DNA of 64,000 bases from Acidobacteriota bacterium. GTDB lineage: Bacteria > Acidobacteriota > Vicinamibacteria > Vicinamibacterales > CAVVIG01. The notes beneath the pieces are model-generated. The model did no database searches. It saw only the letters and a list, made by a program, of their open reading frames with translations, and was not told the DNA's origin. The DNA lies in the NCBI GenBank assembly GCA_003222395.1, contig QHWB01000054.1:29664-93663 (forward strand). The letters are read 5' to 3'. Below, one piece after another: positions 33,775-43,162 of the stretch (position 1 is the first letter of the stretch; every line of letters begins with the position of its first letter). A program made the translations under genes and the position numbers.

Positions 33775-34976
33775 GAGTCCTTTTCCTGACGCATCGGCTG
33801 CCGTTCGCGCCGAACCGCGGCGATCGGATCCGCGCGTACCACATCGCGCGCCACCTCGCGCGCCATCATGAAATCGATCTGCTATCGCTGATGCACGACC
33901 AGGAAGAAGAGTCGCGCACGGCGGACCTCCGGTTCATCTTCTCGCGCGTGGAAGTCGCGCGCGTGCCGCGCGCGAGCAATCTGGCGCGGGCGGTGGCTGC
34001 GCTGCCGACGTCGCGGCCGCTGACACACGTGCTGCTCGACGCACCAGGGCTGCGACGCCGGCTCGCCGCGCTCGTGGCGGAGCGGATGCCCGACGTCGTG
34101 CTCGCGTACTGCTCGGGCATGGCGCGCCTGATGTTCGACGAGTCGCTTCGAGGCGTTCCGGCGATTGTCGACTTCGTCGACGTCGACTCGGAGAAGTGGC
34201 GCGATCTGGCGCGCGTGACGGCGCCGCCGCGGCGGTGGATCTACGGCCGCGAACAGCGCGTCCTCGCCGGCTTCGAAGCGGCGGCGGCGATGCACGCGCA
34301 CGCGTCGATCGTCGTGAACGACCGCGAGGCGGCGAGCCTGCGCGCCATCGCGCCGCGGGCCCGGGTCCACGTCGTGCCGAACGGCGTCGATCTCTCCACG
34401 TTCCGCCGCGATGCCGAGCCCGCCACCGGCGCGACCGTCATCTTCTGCGGCGTGATGAACTACGCGCCGAACGAGCAGGGCGCGCTGTGGCTCGCCGAGT
34501 CGGTGTGGCCGATCGTCCGCTCCCGGCGCCCCGACGCGCGGCTGCTCCTGGTGGGCGCCAGTCCCACGGCGCGGCTGCGGTCGCGCGCGGCGCTGGATCG
34601 ATCGATTTCGGTGACCGGTACCGTGCCCGACGTGCGGCCGTACCTCCGCCAGTCGGCGGTGGCCGCGGCGCCGCTCATGACGGCGCGCGGCATCCAGAAC
34701 AAGGTGCTCGAGGCGATCGCGTCCGGGCTGCCGACCGTGGTCACGCCCGCCGTGTCGTCCGGGTTGCCGATGGAAGCCGCGGCCGCCTGCCGAGTCGCCG
34801 CCGAGCCGGCGCCGTTCGCCGCGGCGATTCTGGATCTGTTGAACCTCGCACCCGCCGAACGGCGCGCCGTCGCGATGCGCGCGAACCTTTCCGCGCTCAC
34901 CTGGTCGGAACGCCTCGCGCCGCTCGTGGAGATGGTCGAAGAAGCCGCCGCTCCGCGCATCGCGCGCACCGCGTAG
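33771..34976 (+). CDS. Glycosyltransferase family 4, Stp1-like (XrtA-associated)
   Basis: A 401-residue GT-B enzyme starting MRVLFLTHRLPFAPNRGDRI, diagnostic of the TIGR03087 sugar transferases that accompany XrtA/PEP-CTERM systems. It has VDFVDVDSEKWRDLA, VHVVPNGVDLSTF, VIFCGVMNYAPNEQGALWL and the donor segment TARGIQNKVLEAIASGLP. It ends the 31109 transcription unit. Confidence 0.92.
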   Translation: MRVLFLTHRLPFAPNRGDRIRAYHIARHLARHHEIDLLSLMHDQEEESRTADLRFIFSRVEVARVPRASNLARAVAALPTSRPLTHVLLDAPGLRRRLAALVAERMPDVVLAYCSGMARLMFDESLRGVPAIVDFVDVDSEKWRDLARVTAPPRRWIYGREQRVLAGFEAAAAMHAHASIVVNDREAASLRAIAPRARVHVVPNGVDLSTFRRDAEPATGATVIFCGVMNYAPNEQGALWLAESVWPIVRSRRPDARLLLVGASPTARLRSRAALDRSISVTGTVPDVRPYLRQSAVAAAPLMTARGIQNKVLEAIASGLPTVVTPAVSSGLPMEAAAACRVAAEPAPFAAAILDLLNLAPAERRAVAMRANLSALTWSERLAPLVEMVEEAAAPRIARTA

Positions 34977-35254
34977 GTCCACGGTCATCGGTACAAGCCG
35001 ATCGGCAACAATCCTTGATTTGTATCTTGGTGATGTTCGTGATTCAGCCGCTCGAGGAGTGCTGACAGCGCCGCTGGCAAAATCGTGTAAGACGATCTCC
35101 GATTTCGGATAATCCGTTATCGGAATAAGCCGATACGCCAGCCGGACCGATATGGTGATCGGCTGAGATATCCTCGTGATCCTGTCGCTCATGGTCGATT
35201 CCACGATCGCATCCACGCGCATACGGGCCGTTTGACATTCGCGGCGCTTCGATC
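34977..35254. other. Intergenic region with GATCGG/CCGAT dyads
   Basis: No gene or strong promoter is seen. Several small dyads (ATCGGTACAAGCCGAT at 34987-35002; TCCGATTTCGGATAATCCG near 35098) occur, and base composition is lower in GC than the surroundings. No T-run follows a hairpin, so a terminator cannot be called. Confidence 0.35.
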
Positions 35255-35497
35255 ATGGCTGAGCACACACCAACGAACGCCGAGACCTGGAATCTCCCCG
35301 ACAATATCGGCGCAGCGGAGCGACGCGCAGCGAGCGCTCCATCGGCAGCCCATCGGCCTGGCGGGAATTATGCTTCAGGGCTGAAGATTCGAGTGGACGC
35401 GTCACTCATAGAGCAGATCATGTCGCAGGTTGGTATCGGTACGACAGTAACGGTGAAGAAGTGGACAGCAGGCTTGACCTGTTCGAGTGGGGTGTGA
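35255..35497 (+). CDS. Hypothetical 80-residue ORF, possibly a GHKL anti-sigma remnant
   Basis: A short frame from ATG 35255 with no clear ribosome site. The first 45 residues are low in structure. The tail SQVGIGTTVTVKKWTAG resembles the last strand of GHKL kinases or anti-sigma factors (GxGTxVxxxKW, as in RsbT). No ATP-binding motifs precede it, so it may be the end of a lost gene rather than a working protein. It stands upstream of an orphan response regulator. Confidence 0.3.
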   Translation: MAEHTPTNAETWNLPDNIGAAERRAASAPSAAHRPGGNYASGLKIRVDASLIEQIMSQVGIGTTVTVKKWTAGLTCSSGV

Positions 35498-35684
35498 GGT
35501 GTCAACCCGCGCCGGGAGAGCGCGACTCGGGGCGACCGTCCACTGATTCAACGTTGTCGCGACGGCGCGCTGGTGGCCGCCCGTGGATGGGATTGGACAT
35601 GGCGAGCAGGCTGCCGCGGCGGCCTCGACTCACATGCCGATGCCGGTACCCGAATCGCTATCGCATTCCTTCTGGCGCGAACCC

Positions 35685-36317
35685 ATGTCGACCCGGTTGA
35701 TTCTGGCCGATGACCATCTCCTCGTTCGCGAGGGGTGCAGATCGCTGCTGGAGCGCGGCGGCATGGATGTCGTCGGCGAGGCGTCCGATGGTTACGAGGC
35801 TGTCCGCCTCGCGCAGCGGCTTCAACCCGACGTGGCCGTTCTCGACGTGTCGATGCCGCTGCTGAACGGTCTCGATACCGCCAGGCAGGTTCGACAGGTG
35901 TCGCCTCGAACAAAAATCATCCTGCTCACCATTCACGACGAGCCGCAGTACGTCCTGGAGGCGCTTCACGTCGGGATTCGGGGATACGTGCTGAAAAGGC
36001 AGTCGGCTGCGGATCTGACCGCGGCCATCCGCGAGGTACTCGGCGGAGCGCTCTATCTGAGCCCAGGCGTATCGCGCGCGGTCGTCGAGGCGTACTTGCA
36101 CAAGAGCAGCGATCCCACCGATCCACTGACAGCGCGCGAGCGGCAGGTCCTTCAGCTCGTCGCGGAGGGCAAGGGCACGAAAGAAGTCGCCGCGCTGCTG
36201 GGGATCAGCGTCAAGACAGCTGAGTCTCATCGTACACGCATCATGCAGAAGCTCGAGATCCACCAGACCGCCGGGCTCGTCCGCTACGCAATCCGACGCG
36301 GCCTGGTTCAGGCCTGA
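35685..36317 (+). CDS. NarL/LuxR-type response regulator (orphan)
   Basis: A 210-residue regulator. The receiver (about 1-120) has the acidic pair in LADDHLLVREG, the phospho-acceptor Asp in VAVLDVSMPLLNG and Lys in VLKRQSA. The LuxR-type HTH (about 145-205) reads LTARERQVLQLVAEG then VSVKTAESHR-like GISVKTAESHRTRIMQKL. ATG 35685 gives the usual family length; an upstream ATG at 35583 would add 34 unlikely residues. No histidine kinase is adjacent. It may control the peroxidase gene 150 bp downstream; that is inferred from position only. Confidence 0.9.
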   Translation: MSTRLILADDHLLVREGCRSLLERGGMDVVGEASDGYEAVRLAQRLQPDVAVLDVSMPLLNGLDTARQVRQVSPRTKIILLTIHDEPQYVLEALHVGIRGYVLKRQSAADLTAAIREVLGGALYLSPGVSRAVVEAYLHKSSDPTDPLTARERQVLQLVAEGKGTKEVAALLGISVKTAESHRTRIMQKLEIHQTAGLVRYAIRRGLVQA

Positions 36318-36467
36318 CGTCGTTACCGCACCTCCTTCCTCAAGGATTTCCCCTTCACGGATTGCGGGATTGACCCGATTGTTTCGGCGCTGACGATGGG
36401 CGCACATTACGCGACGCGCTCAACCTGCTCGCATTGACGTTCATCTGAGAGCAACGAGGAGGGACCA

Positions 36468-38771
36468 ATGACCCCGCACGGCGCCCGCGCAATCCGAGAA
36501 CGAATCTTCTTGCCACTTGTTTTGTTAGCCGTGGCGATCGTCGCCGCCGCAATCCTTCGCGCGCAGGTCCCTCCCCCCGACCCGCCCAAGCCGCTGGCCT
36601 CGCTCAAGACCGTTCCCGTCCCGGAACCCGCGGATCTCGCGCGGTTCGTCGCCGACAAGGCGTCCGCGATCCAGTTGGGGAAGGCGATGTTCTGGGACAT
36701 GCAGGCTGGGAGCGACGGCGTCCAGGCATGCGCGTCGTGTCACTTCCACGCCGGCGCCGACAACCGCCGAAAGAATCAGCTCAGCCCCGGCTTGCTCGCC
36801 AACGACACGACGTTTCAGATCGGGGGACCCAACTACACGCTGCGGCCTCGAGACTTTCCTTTCACGAAGCACCAGGATGAGAACGGCCCGTCACCGATCG
36901 TGTCGGACGCGAACGATGTCGCCTCGTCGCAGGGCGTGTTCAACACGTCATTTGTCGGCGTCACACCGGGCCAGGCTGCCGATGTCTGCAATGGCGATCC
37001 CGATCCGGTGTTTCAAGTCCATCAGATCAACACCCGACGAGTCGAGCCGCGCAACACGCCGAGCATGGTCAATGCGGTATTCAACTTCGACAACTTCTGG
37101 GACGGGCGTGCGGATCACATCTTCAACGGTGTCAGCCCGTTCGGCGACCTCGATCCGACGGCCTTCGTGTGGCAGATCGATGCGAACGGAAATCTCGAGC
37201 GACAGCGCGTTTCCATCGAGCCCGGTAGTCTGGCATCGCAGTCCGTGGGACCGCCGCTCTCGAAATTCGAGATGTCGTGCGACGGACGCGTCTTTCCGAA
37301 GCTTGGCAGGAAGCTTCTGTCTCTGCGTCCGCTCGCAAAGCAGTTTGTCGACCCAACCGACAGCGTGCTGGGCGCTCTGGCAAGCGGTTCGGGAACCCCG
37401 GGATCGCGAGGTCTGACCACGTCCTATCCTGCAATGATCAAGGCGGCATTCCAGCCGCAATGGTGGCGCAGCGCGAGCATGGTCACCATCGGCGGTGAGC
37501 AGTTCACCCAGATGGAAGCCAACTTCTCTTTGTTCTGGGGGCTGGCGGTCCAGCTCTACGAAGCCACGCTGGTGGCCGACGACTCGCATGTCGACCGCTT
37601 TCTTGACGGCGATGCGGCCGCCCTTTCGGCTCTGGAGAAGCAGGGCATGGACCTGTTTACAGGGACGGGCCGATGCATCAACTGCCACGGCGGCGCGGAG
37701 CTCACGAACGCCAGCGTCCGCAACACGGGCAATGAGCGCCTCGAACGTATGGTCATGGGTGACGGCGGGTGCGCCATCTATGACAACGGGTTCTACAACA
37801 TCGGCGTGCGGCCCACGGCCGACGACATCGCTCGCGGCGGCACCGACCCGTTCGGGAACCCGCTGTCCGACACGCGGCGCGCGATGACGAATCCGCCGCT
37901 GTTCGTCGATCCAAATCTGAACCCGCCGCTCGGTGCCGTTGTCGAGTGCGACCATCGCGCCAATGTCGACGGCACGTTCAAAACGCCCGCGCTGCGGAAC
38001 GTCGAGCTGACGGGCCCCTACTTCCACAGCGGCGGAAAGGGGACTCTGATGCAGGTCGTGCAGTTCTACAATCGAGGCGGCGACTTTGCGAATCTGAATA
38101 TCGATAACCTCGATCCCAATATCCAGCCACTTGGACTAACGCCGGCGCAGATGGCCTCGCTCGTTGCCTTCCTGCAGGCGCTCACCGACGAACGCACGCG
38201 GCAGGAGCAGGCACCATTTGATCATCCGCAGCTCTTCAGGCCCAACGGGTGCATCGGCGACGACGAAGAGGTGCGGGAGGAGCGTACGGACACCGCGGGC
38301 ACTGGTCACTGCGTCGATGACATCGAGCAGGTCCCTGCGGTTGGCGCGGGCGGCAGGCCGTCGGCAGGCATCGTCGCGCTCCAGCCGTTCCTGACGATCT
38401 CAAAAATGACGGGGGGCGGGAAGCTTGGGACCGGTAATCAGAGCGCGCATTTCGGGTTCAAGTTCTCCTTGGACGATGATGAGGCTCCGCCGCGCGGGAA
38501 GCTGCGGTACGAGGATCAGGGCCAGCGGCTCAAGATTCAGACCGACACCATCACCAGACACGAGTCGACGGAGACCTGCGTGCGCACCTGGGGACCGGCA
38601 CAGGTCAACGGCGACTTCGGGTTTTCGTTCACCGCCAAAGGCTGTGACCACAAGCAGCCCGGCGTTGATCGAGATTACTTCGAGATCACCGTGTGGAACA
38701 GCGCGGGCGCGCCGGTCTACGCCAAAGCCGGTTTCCTGACGGGCGGCAACCTTCAGGCGCATATCAGGTAG
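36468..38771 (+). CDS. Di-haem cytochrome c peroxidase (MauG/CcpA family) with C-terminal extension
   Basis: A 767-residue exported protein: signal anchor (LPLVLLAVAIVAAAIL), two CxxCH haem sites (CASCH near residue 88, CINCH near residue 404), and peroxidase-family segments (NTPSMVNAVFNFDNFWDGRA, FKTPALRNVELTGPYFHSGG). Family members reduce peroxide or oxidise partner proteins in the periplasm. The core is much longer than bacterial CcpA (about 330). The last 130 residues (KMTGGGKLGTGNQSAHFGF to FEITVWN) resemble the 'post-COAP-1' beta domain found behind surface proteins. A GAGGAGGGA site precedes ATG 36468. The next gene encodes a choice-of-anchor-P-like protein. Confidence 0.87.
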   Translation: MTPHGARAIRERIFLPLVLLAVAIVAAAILRAQVPPPDPPKPLASLKTVPVPEPADLARFVADKASAIQLGKAMFWDMQAGSDGVQACASCHFHAGADNRRKNQLSPGLLANDTTFQIGGPNYTLRPRDFPFTKHQDENGPSPIVSDANDVASSQGVFNTSFVGVTPGQAADVCNGDPDPVFQVHQINTRRVEPRNTPSMVNAVFNFDNFWDGRADHIFNGVSPFGDLDPTAFVWQIDANGNLERQRVSIEPGSLASQSVGPPLSKFEMSCDGRVFPKLGRKLLSLRPLAKQFVDPTDSVLGALASGSGTPGSRGLTTSYPAMIKAAFQPQWWRSASMVTIGGEQFTQMEANFSLFWGLAVQLYEATLVADDSHVDRFLDGDAAALSALEKQGMDLFTGTGRCINCHGGAELTNASVRNTGNERLERMVMGDGGCAIYDNGFYNIGVRPTADDIARGGTDPFGNPLSDTRRAMTNPPLFVDPNLNPPLGAVVECDHRANVDGTFKTPALRNVELTGPYFHSGGKGTLMQVVQFYNRGGDFANLNIDNLDPNIQPLGLTPAQMASLVAFLQALTDERTRQEQAPFDHPQLFRPNGCIGDDEEVREERTDTAGTGHCVDDIEQVPAVGAGGRPSAGIVALQPFLTISKMTGGGKLGTGNQSAHFGFKFSLDDDEAPPRGKLRYEDQGQRLKIQTDTITRHESTETCVRTWGPAQVNGDFGFSFTAKGCDHKQPGVDRDYFEITVWNSAGAPVYAKAGFLTGGNLQAHIR

Positions 38772-38786
38772 GTGGGAGGAACGAAC

Positions 38787-39458
38787 ATGACATCCATCTC
38801 CGTGAAAGCCGCGAGCGTCGCAGCGGGCGTGGTCGTTCTGGCCTTCCTCGTGCTGCCGTCGCGCGACACGACTCTCGCACAGTCATCGAACAGCGTCGGC
38901 GGGCAGGCCTACGGCGCGTTCGTCCAGACGTCCCTTGGTTCGCTCGCCGAGTCTCCGGTTGCCACGCTCGATCCCACGGCGGGCATCGCCGATGCGTCAG
39001 CGGCCAGCATCGGCGTTCCCGGCGTTGTGGCGGCCACGTCGCTTGGCTCGATCACGACCGGCGTCGTCGGCGAGAACGCCGCCAGCGCGCAGAGCAGCTC
39101 GACGCTGCAGACCGTCAACATTCTCGATGGGCTGATCACGGCAGATGCTGTCGCGGGCCTGGCAAGCAGCGCGAGCAACGGGGTCGCGGCAACCAGCAAC
39201 GGCGCCGGCTCGCAGTTCGTGAACCTTCTGGTGAACGGCATCGCGGTCGGAGATTCGCCGGAGCCGAATCGGCAGATCGCTCTTCCCGGCGTGGGGACGG
39301 TAACGCTCAACGAACAGACGCTGCGCGGAGACGGGCAGACCGCGTCAGGGCTCACGGTGAACATGATTCACGTGACGCTCACCAATGCGCTGACCGGCGC
39401 GAAGACAGGCGAGATCATCGTCGGCTCCGCGCGAAGTGATGCGGCGTTCATCCGGTGA
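38787..39458 (+). CDS. Choice-of-anchor-P-like secreted protein
   Basis: A 223-residue exported protein: signal peptide (MTSISVKAASVAAGVVVLAF), then SVGGQAYGAFVQTSLGS and repeated short A/S/T/G-rich strands ending VNMIHVTLTNALTGAKTGEI. The pattern matches choice-of-anchor P domains of secreted proteins. Start ATG 38787 has GGGAGG eight bases upstream. It follows the peroxidase closely and is probably cotranscribed. No sorting signal is seen at its C-terminus. Confidence 0.75.
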   Translation: MTSISVKAASVAAGVVVLAFLVLPSRDTTLAQSSNSVGGQAYGAFVQTSLGSLAESPVATLDPTAGIADASAASIGVPGVVAATSLGSITTGVVGENAASAQSSSTLQTVNILDGLITADAVAGLASSASNGVAATSNGAGSQFVNLLVNGIAVGDSPEPNRQIALPGVGTVTLNEQTLRGDGQTASGLTVNMIHVTLTNALTGAKTGEIIVGSARSDAAFIR

Positions 39459-39548
39459 GCCTCGGACTATTCGAAACCGTTACGCCCGAGCGCGACGGCC
39501 CGAGGGCGTCGGCGCGCGGGGGTGGCCCCACGCGAACAAGAAAATGAC

Positions 39549-42143
39549 TCAGCCGAACATGTAGAAGTAGAAGATGACAGCTGTGATTGCGACGAAAGAC
39601 ATCGTCGCGGCGATGGCACGCGCGCGATCCAGCGCGCGCGTTCTCTGCGGGACGAAATGCATGGGAACGCCGAAATCGGCGGCGCTCGGCCGCGGACCCT
39701 CCGGCGCCGTCGCCGAGGCCGGACATCCGGCGTGCATCAGCCCGTTGGTCAGCATCAGCACCACCGGGCGCGTCAACGTTCGCGTCGGCAGGCTCGAGAG
39801 CTTCGACACCGACGCGTGGAAGAAGAACTCGGCGCGTTCGAGGAACCGATCGCGCGCCCGGCCGGAGGCATGCTTGGCCGCGAACGCGAACACGTCGCTC
39901 TTGCGCATGTCCTGGGCCGCCCACGTTTCCGTCGGGTACTCGAGGATCTCCGGCCGATCCAGATACGGGTATTCGTGATCGACCATCCAGTCGGCGTACT
40001 GCAGCAGGCTGGTGCGGGCGTACTGATACATCGCGTCGAGCGACTGCAGCTCGATCTTGTAATCGAGGTATTTCCCGAGCGCCTGCAGGAACACCGTGTA
40101 GAACCACCGGCGTTCGGCATCGAGCAGGTTGCGTTCGCCGATGTCGTCGCGCGGGTGGATGCACCGCCGGATCAACTGCTCGGCCTTGAGTAGAAACTTC
40201 GCGTCGCCCGTGGCCCGGTGGCCCGTCAGCAGCGCCACGATCGAATTTGCCGCCCCTCGTCCCGGTCCGTGATACAGCGGCGACCCGGTCATGCTGGCGA
40301 GACCCGTATCGCCGCGATCCAGCCACCGGAAGATCGACCGGCGGCCGTCGTCCATGTCGACGACCCACTGCGCGAGCCCGACGGCCGTCTCCCGCGACTG
40401 CGCGTCGCCGGTCAGAAAGTAGTGGAGCAGCAGTCCCGCCGGGTAGTTGTGTTCCGCCGACGGCCCGCCTCCTCCCACGTCGGGACGCTCCGGATACGAG
40501 CGGTGCGTCGACGTTCCCGCGTCGACGTAATGGTACGTGTGCCAGAACAGCGCGTGGTTGTACGCGCTCTTGTCGCCGTCGGTGTGGTACACGTCGATGT
40601 CGACGACGTGCGACGCCAGCTCGCTCATCAGCGTCCACCACCGCGGGTCTCCGGATCGCAGAAACCGCCAGCCGAATCCGGCGATGGCGTCGTATTGATT
40701 GTTGTAATGCGAGACGAGCGGTGCGCGTTCAGTCTGGAAGACGGCCTCGTGATCCGCGTAGAGATCGCCGAAATCGCGCCAGCCGTATTCGTCGACGACA
40801 TCGCGCTTGCGCGCGAAGGTGTCGTCGCCGTCGACGGCAGATTCGCCCAGCGCGACGTACGCGCGATCGCGATCCGCGGCGGCCGGAACCAGGTACGGCA
40901 CGGCGCCCGACGCGCAATACCATGACGGTTCGGCGCGCGCGACGAGCGGTGTGCGGCACCAGTCCAGTGGTGCGCTGGTGACGCCGTCGCGATTGAACGC
41001 GACATAAAGCGTATGGGTTTTCTGTTCACCGCCCTGAATTTCGTGCGGATCGGCGTGCTGGCGCGGAAACAGGCGAAGCGCGACTTCGCCGTGCGTCGCC
41101 TCGATGCCCTTCGGAAAGTTCTGCCAGAAATGCGGCATGACGATGGCAATCGTCTGCAGTTGGTTCGACAGCGAAACGACGGGGCACGCCCGCCGGCCGT
41201 GGCGCTCGAAGCTGCCGGCTCGCACGCGATAGCCGTCGCCGCCAGGTCCGCTGCCGCTCGAATGTTGGTACAGCTCGAACGGCGCCTCGCAGATCGCGTG
41301 GGCCGTTCCGTGCTCGGCGGAGCACCGAACCGACGAGACACCGTCGCCGCCGGCGGATGCCAGGCGAAGCGACACGTCGCGAAGGAAGATCGATCCGCCG
41401 CTGCCGAGCGTCCAGTAGCCGCCGGGGTGCGCCGCCGGCTGCGGATTCCGAACGGTCAGGACGATCCGAACCGTCGCAGATCCGGCGAAGAAATGACACC
41501 GGGCGATGACGTCGAGCCGCGTCCGCGTCCCTTCGTCGCCGAGCGAGCCGCTGCAGCGGACAACGGCGCGCAGAGGTCCGTCTTCTTCGACGTCCGCCGA
41601 TTCGACCGTCGGCGCAATCGTGCGGCCGGATGCATCTTCGACGAGGAGACCGGTCCGCGTCGGGTCGATTGCGGGGCGTCCGTCGATCAGGACGGCGGGG
41701 AACGGGAACGCCGCGCCCCGCGCGAACGAAAAGTCCGCGGCGCCGGTGTCGACGGTCAGTCGATCCTCACTGGCCGAGATCACGATCCGCGGACCGGAGA
41801 TCTTCGTTCGGGTCGCCGTTCCGACGAGGACCTCGTATTCGGTCCGCACCCGGTCGTCGACATCTGCCTGAAAATCGAGCAGCGCCCAGCGAATCGACCC
41901 GTCGGGCCAGCGGTCGAGGACGCGCGTCTGCAGCCGGCGTGCGCGTCCGTACTGATCGAGCAACTGCAGCGACTCGGCGTCGACGCACGATCCTTGCGGG
42001 AACGGCAGACCGGTGGTGACCGGCTCGCCGACGCGCCGCGACGCGCCACTCTCGGCCGAAGCCGGCGCGAGGAGGATGGCGATCCGCGTCGACACCTCTC
42101 GCGACGACGTCGCGGTGTGACGCTCCGCAACCGCGTTCGTCAT
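39549..42143 (-). CDS. Large exo-rhamnogalacturonan-lyase-like (YetA/PcRGLX-type) protein with C-terminal membrane anchor
   Basis: An 864-residue protein. The N-terminal half is beta-rich (VGEPVTTGLPFPQG, SIRWALLDFQADV, LRAVVRCSGSL), the second half looks like an (alpha/alpha)-barrel (SAEHNYPAGLLLHYFLTGD, ERRWFYTVFLQALGKYLDY). This resembles YetA/exo-rhamnogalacturonan lyase proteins, not a usual EPS gene. No signal peptide is visible, yet the C-terminus ends in a hydrophobic segment (MSFVAITAVIFYFYMFG), suggesting tail anchoring. It overlaps the FemAB gene by ATGA and is the last gene of the EPS operon. A polymer-trimming role is inferred. Confidence 0.75.
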   Translation of the reverse strand: MTNAVAERHTATSSREVSTRIAILLAPASAESGASRRVGEPVTTGLPFPQGSCVDAESLQLLDQYGRARRLQTRVLDRWPDGSIRWALLDFQADVDDRVRTEYEVLVGTATRTKISGPRIVISASEDRLTVDTGAADFSFARGAAFPFPAVLIDGRPAIDPTRTGLLVEDASGRTIAPTVESADVEEDGPLRAVVRCSGSLGDEGTRTRLDVIARCHFFAGSATVRIVLTVRNPQPAAHPGGYWTLGSGGSIFLRDVSLRLASAGGDGVSSVRCSAEHGTAHAICEAPFELYQHSSGSGPGGDGYRVRAGSFERHGRRACPVVSLSNQLQTIAIVMPHFWQNFPKGIEATHGEVALRLFPRQHADPHEIQGGEQKTHTLYVAFNRDGVTSAPLDWCRTPLVARAEPSWYCASGAVPYLVPAAADRDRAYVALGESAVDGDDTFARKRDVVDEYGWRDFGDLYADHEAVFQTERAPLVSHYNNQYDAIAGFGWRFLRSGDPRWWTLMSELASHVVDIDVYHTDGDKSAYNHALFWHTYHYVDAGTSTHRSYPERPDVGGGGPSAEHNYPAGLLLHYFLTGDAQSRETAVGLAQWVVDMDDGRRSIFRWLDRGDTGLASMTGSPLYHGPGRGAANSIVALLTGHRATGDAKFLLKAEQLIRRCIHPRDDIGERNLLDAERRWFYTVFLQALGKYLDYKIELQSLDAMYQYARTSLLQYADWMVDHEYPYLDRPEILEYPTETWAAQDMRKSDVFAFAAKHASGRARDRFLERAEFFFHASVSKLSSLPTRTLTRPVVLMLTNGLMHAGCPASATAPEGPRPSAADFGVPMHFVPQRTRALDRARAIAATMSFVAITAVIFYFYMFG

Positions 42144-43159
42144 GGGATCGAGCGGACGATCGATGGGCCGAGCCATGTGGCGACCGGTACGGGCAGCCGC
42201 TTCCACATCGCAATCGCCGCCTTGAACTTTGGATTGCTCGGGCTCTGATTGGGCATGCCACCGCGCAGCAAGCGGTACTCCCAGGCGACCGGCGACGGCT
42301 CCGCGCCCCATTGGCGCTTGAATTGAAACGGTCCGTCGCCAGGCGTCGAGCGGCCAAAGTCGAAAATGGTTCGGCCGTCGGCAATCGCGTGCTGCATCGC
42401 ATGCCAGTAGAGGAGCACGTTCGCGCAGAGGGGCCGTGCCGATCGAAGCGCTGACGCGCTCGGCATCTCGAACGTATCGCGATACGCGAAGCCGAGCCCG
42501 CCCGCCAGCGCGACGTCGCCCTGCCGAACGACGAACATGCGCGCGTTCGACGGGAACTCGTCGACGATGGCTTCGAAATACCGGCGTCCGTACACGGGGG
42601 TGCCGAGATCGCGCATGTTGCGGGCGAAGACGCTGTAGAACTCGTCGATCAGCTCGCGTCCACCGGTCGCGGCCGTCAGCCCGCTCTTCTGAGCTTTCTT
42701 GATCTGATTGCGAACCTTGCGATCGAGCTGCTCCCACGCGGCGCCTTCGTTCCCGGCCAGCTTCAGCAGCATCGTCACCTTGTGGCTCTTCGCGGGGAGG
42801 TGGTCGAACCGACGCGTGCGATGTCGGAGCTCGACGTGCGACGCGCGATGCCCGGCCGCGACGGCCGCGGCGTGCTCGAGCAGCGCCTGCGCGGCTTCGG
42901 CGTCGTCGGCCAGGATGCCACCGTAGTTGAGCGACGGCAGCGACACCAGCGATCGGCCGAACATCCAGCTCTTCACCATCACCGTCGGCAGCACGCCGGC
43001 AATCTCGCCGTCGCGTCTGGCTGCGAGGTACACGGCTCCGTGCTCGAACGCGCGCTCCAGCACACGACGCCAGCGCCACAGGTGGCAGCTCGTGGCGCCG
43101 GGATGCCGGTCGACAAACGCGTCCCACTCACGCTCGGTTACGTTCGTTGAAACGATCAC
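42140..43159 (-). CDS. FemAB-like protein (XrtA/PEP-CTERM-associated)
   Basis: A 339-residue GNAT-fold protein of the TIGR03019 type, which occurs in XrtA EPS loci. Visible segments include ATSCHLWRWRRVLERAFEHG, RSLVSLPSLNYGGILAD, VRNQIKKAQKSGL, YGRRYFEAIVDEFP and TIFDFGRSTPGDGPFQFKRQ. FemAB relatives transfer amino acids from aminoacyl-tRNA; this subgroup's substrate is unknown. It lies between deacetylase and lyase-like genes, three bases after the deacetylase stop. Confidence 0.9.
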   Translation of the reverse strand: MIVSTNVTEREWDAFVDRHPGATSCHLWRWRRVLERAFEHGAVYLAARRDGEIAGVLPTVMVKSWMFGRSLVSLPSLNYGGILADDAEAAQALLEHAAAVAAGHRASHVELRHRTRRFDHLPAKSHKVTMLLKLAGNEGAAWEQLDRKVRNQIKKAQKSGLTAATGGRELIDEFYSVFARNMRDLGTPVYGRRYFEAIVDEFPSNARMFVVRQGDVALAGGLGFAYRDTFEMPSASALRSARPLCANVLLYWHAMQHAIADGRTIFDFGRSTPGDGPFQFKRQWGAEPSPVAWEYRLLRGGMPNQSPSNPKFKAAIAMWKRLPVPVATWLGPSIVRSIP

Positions 43160-43162
43160 GAA

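Noticed and set aside
35600..35615. TGGCGAGCAGGCTGCC as a sigma-54 promoter of the NarL-type regulator
   Set aside because: The -12 box is weak (CTGCC), no enhancer site is seen, and GC-rich DNA yields such matches by chance.
39459..39548. Bidirectional terminator between converging genes
   Set aside because: A bulged GGGG/CCCC hairpin is present near 39520 but lacks a T-run on either strand.
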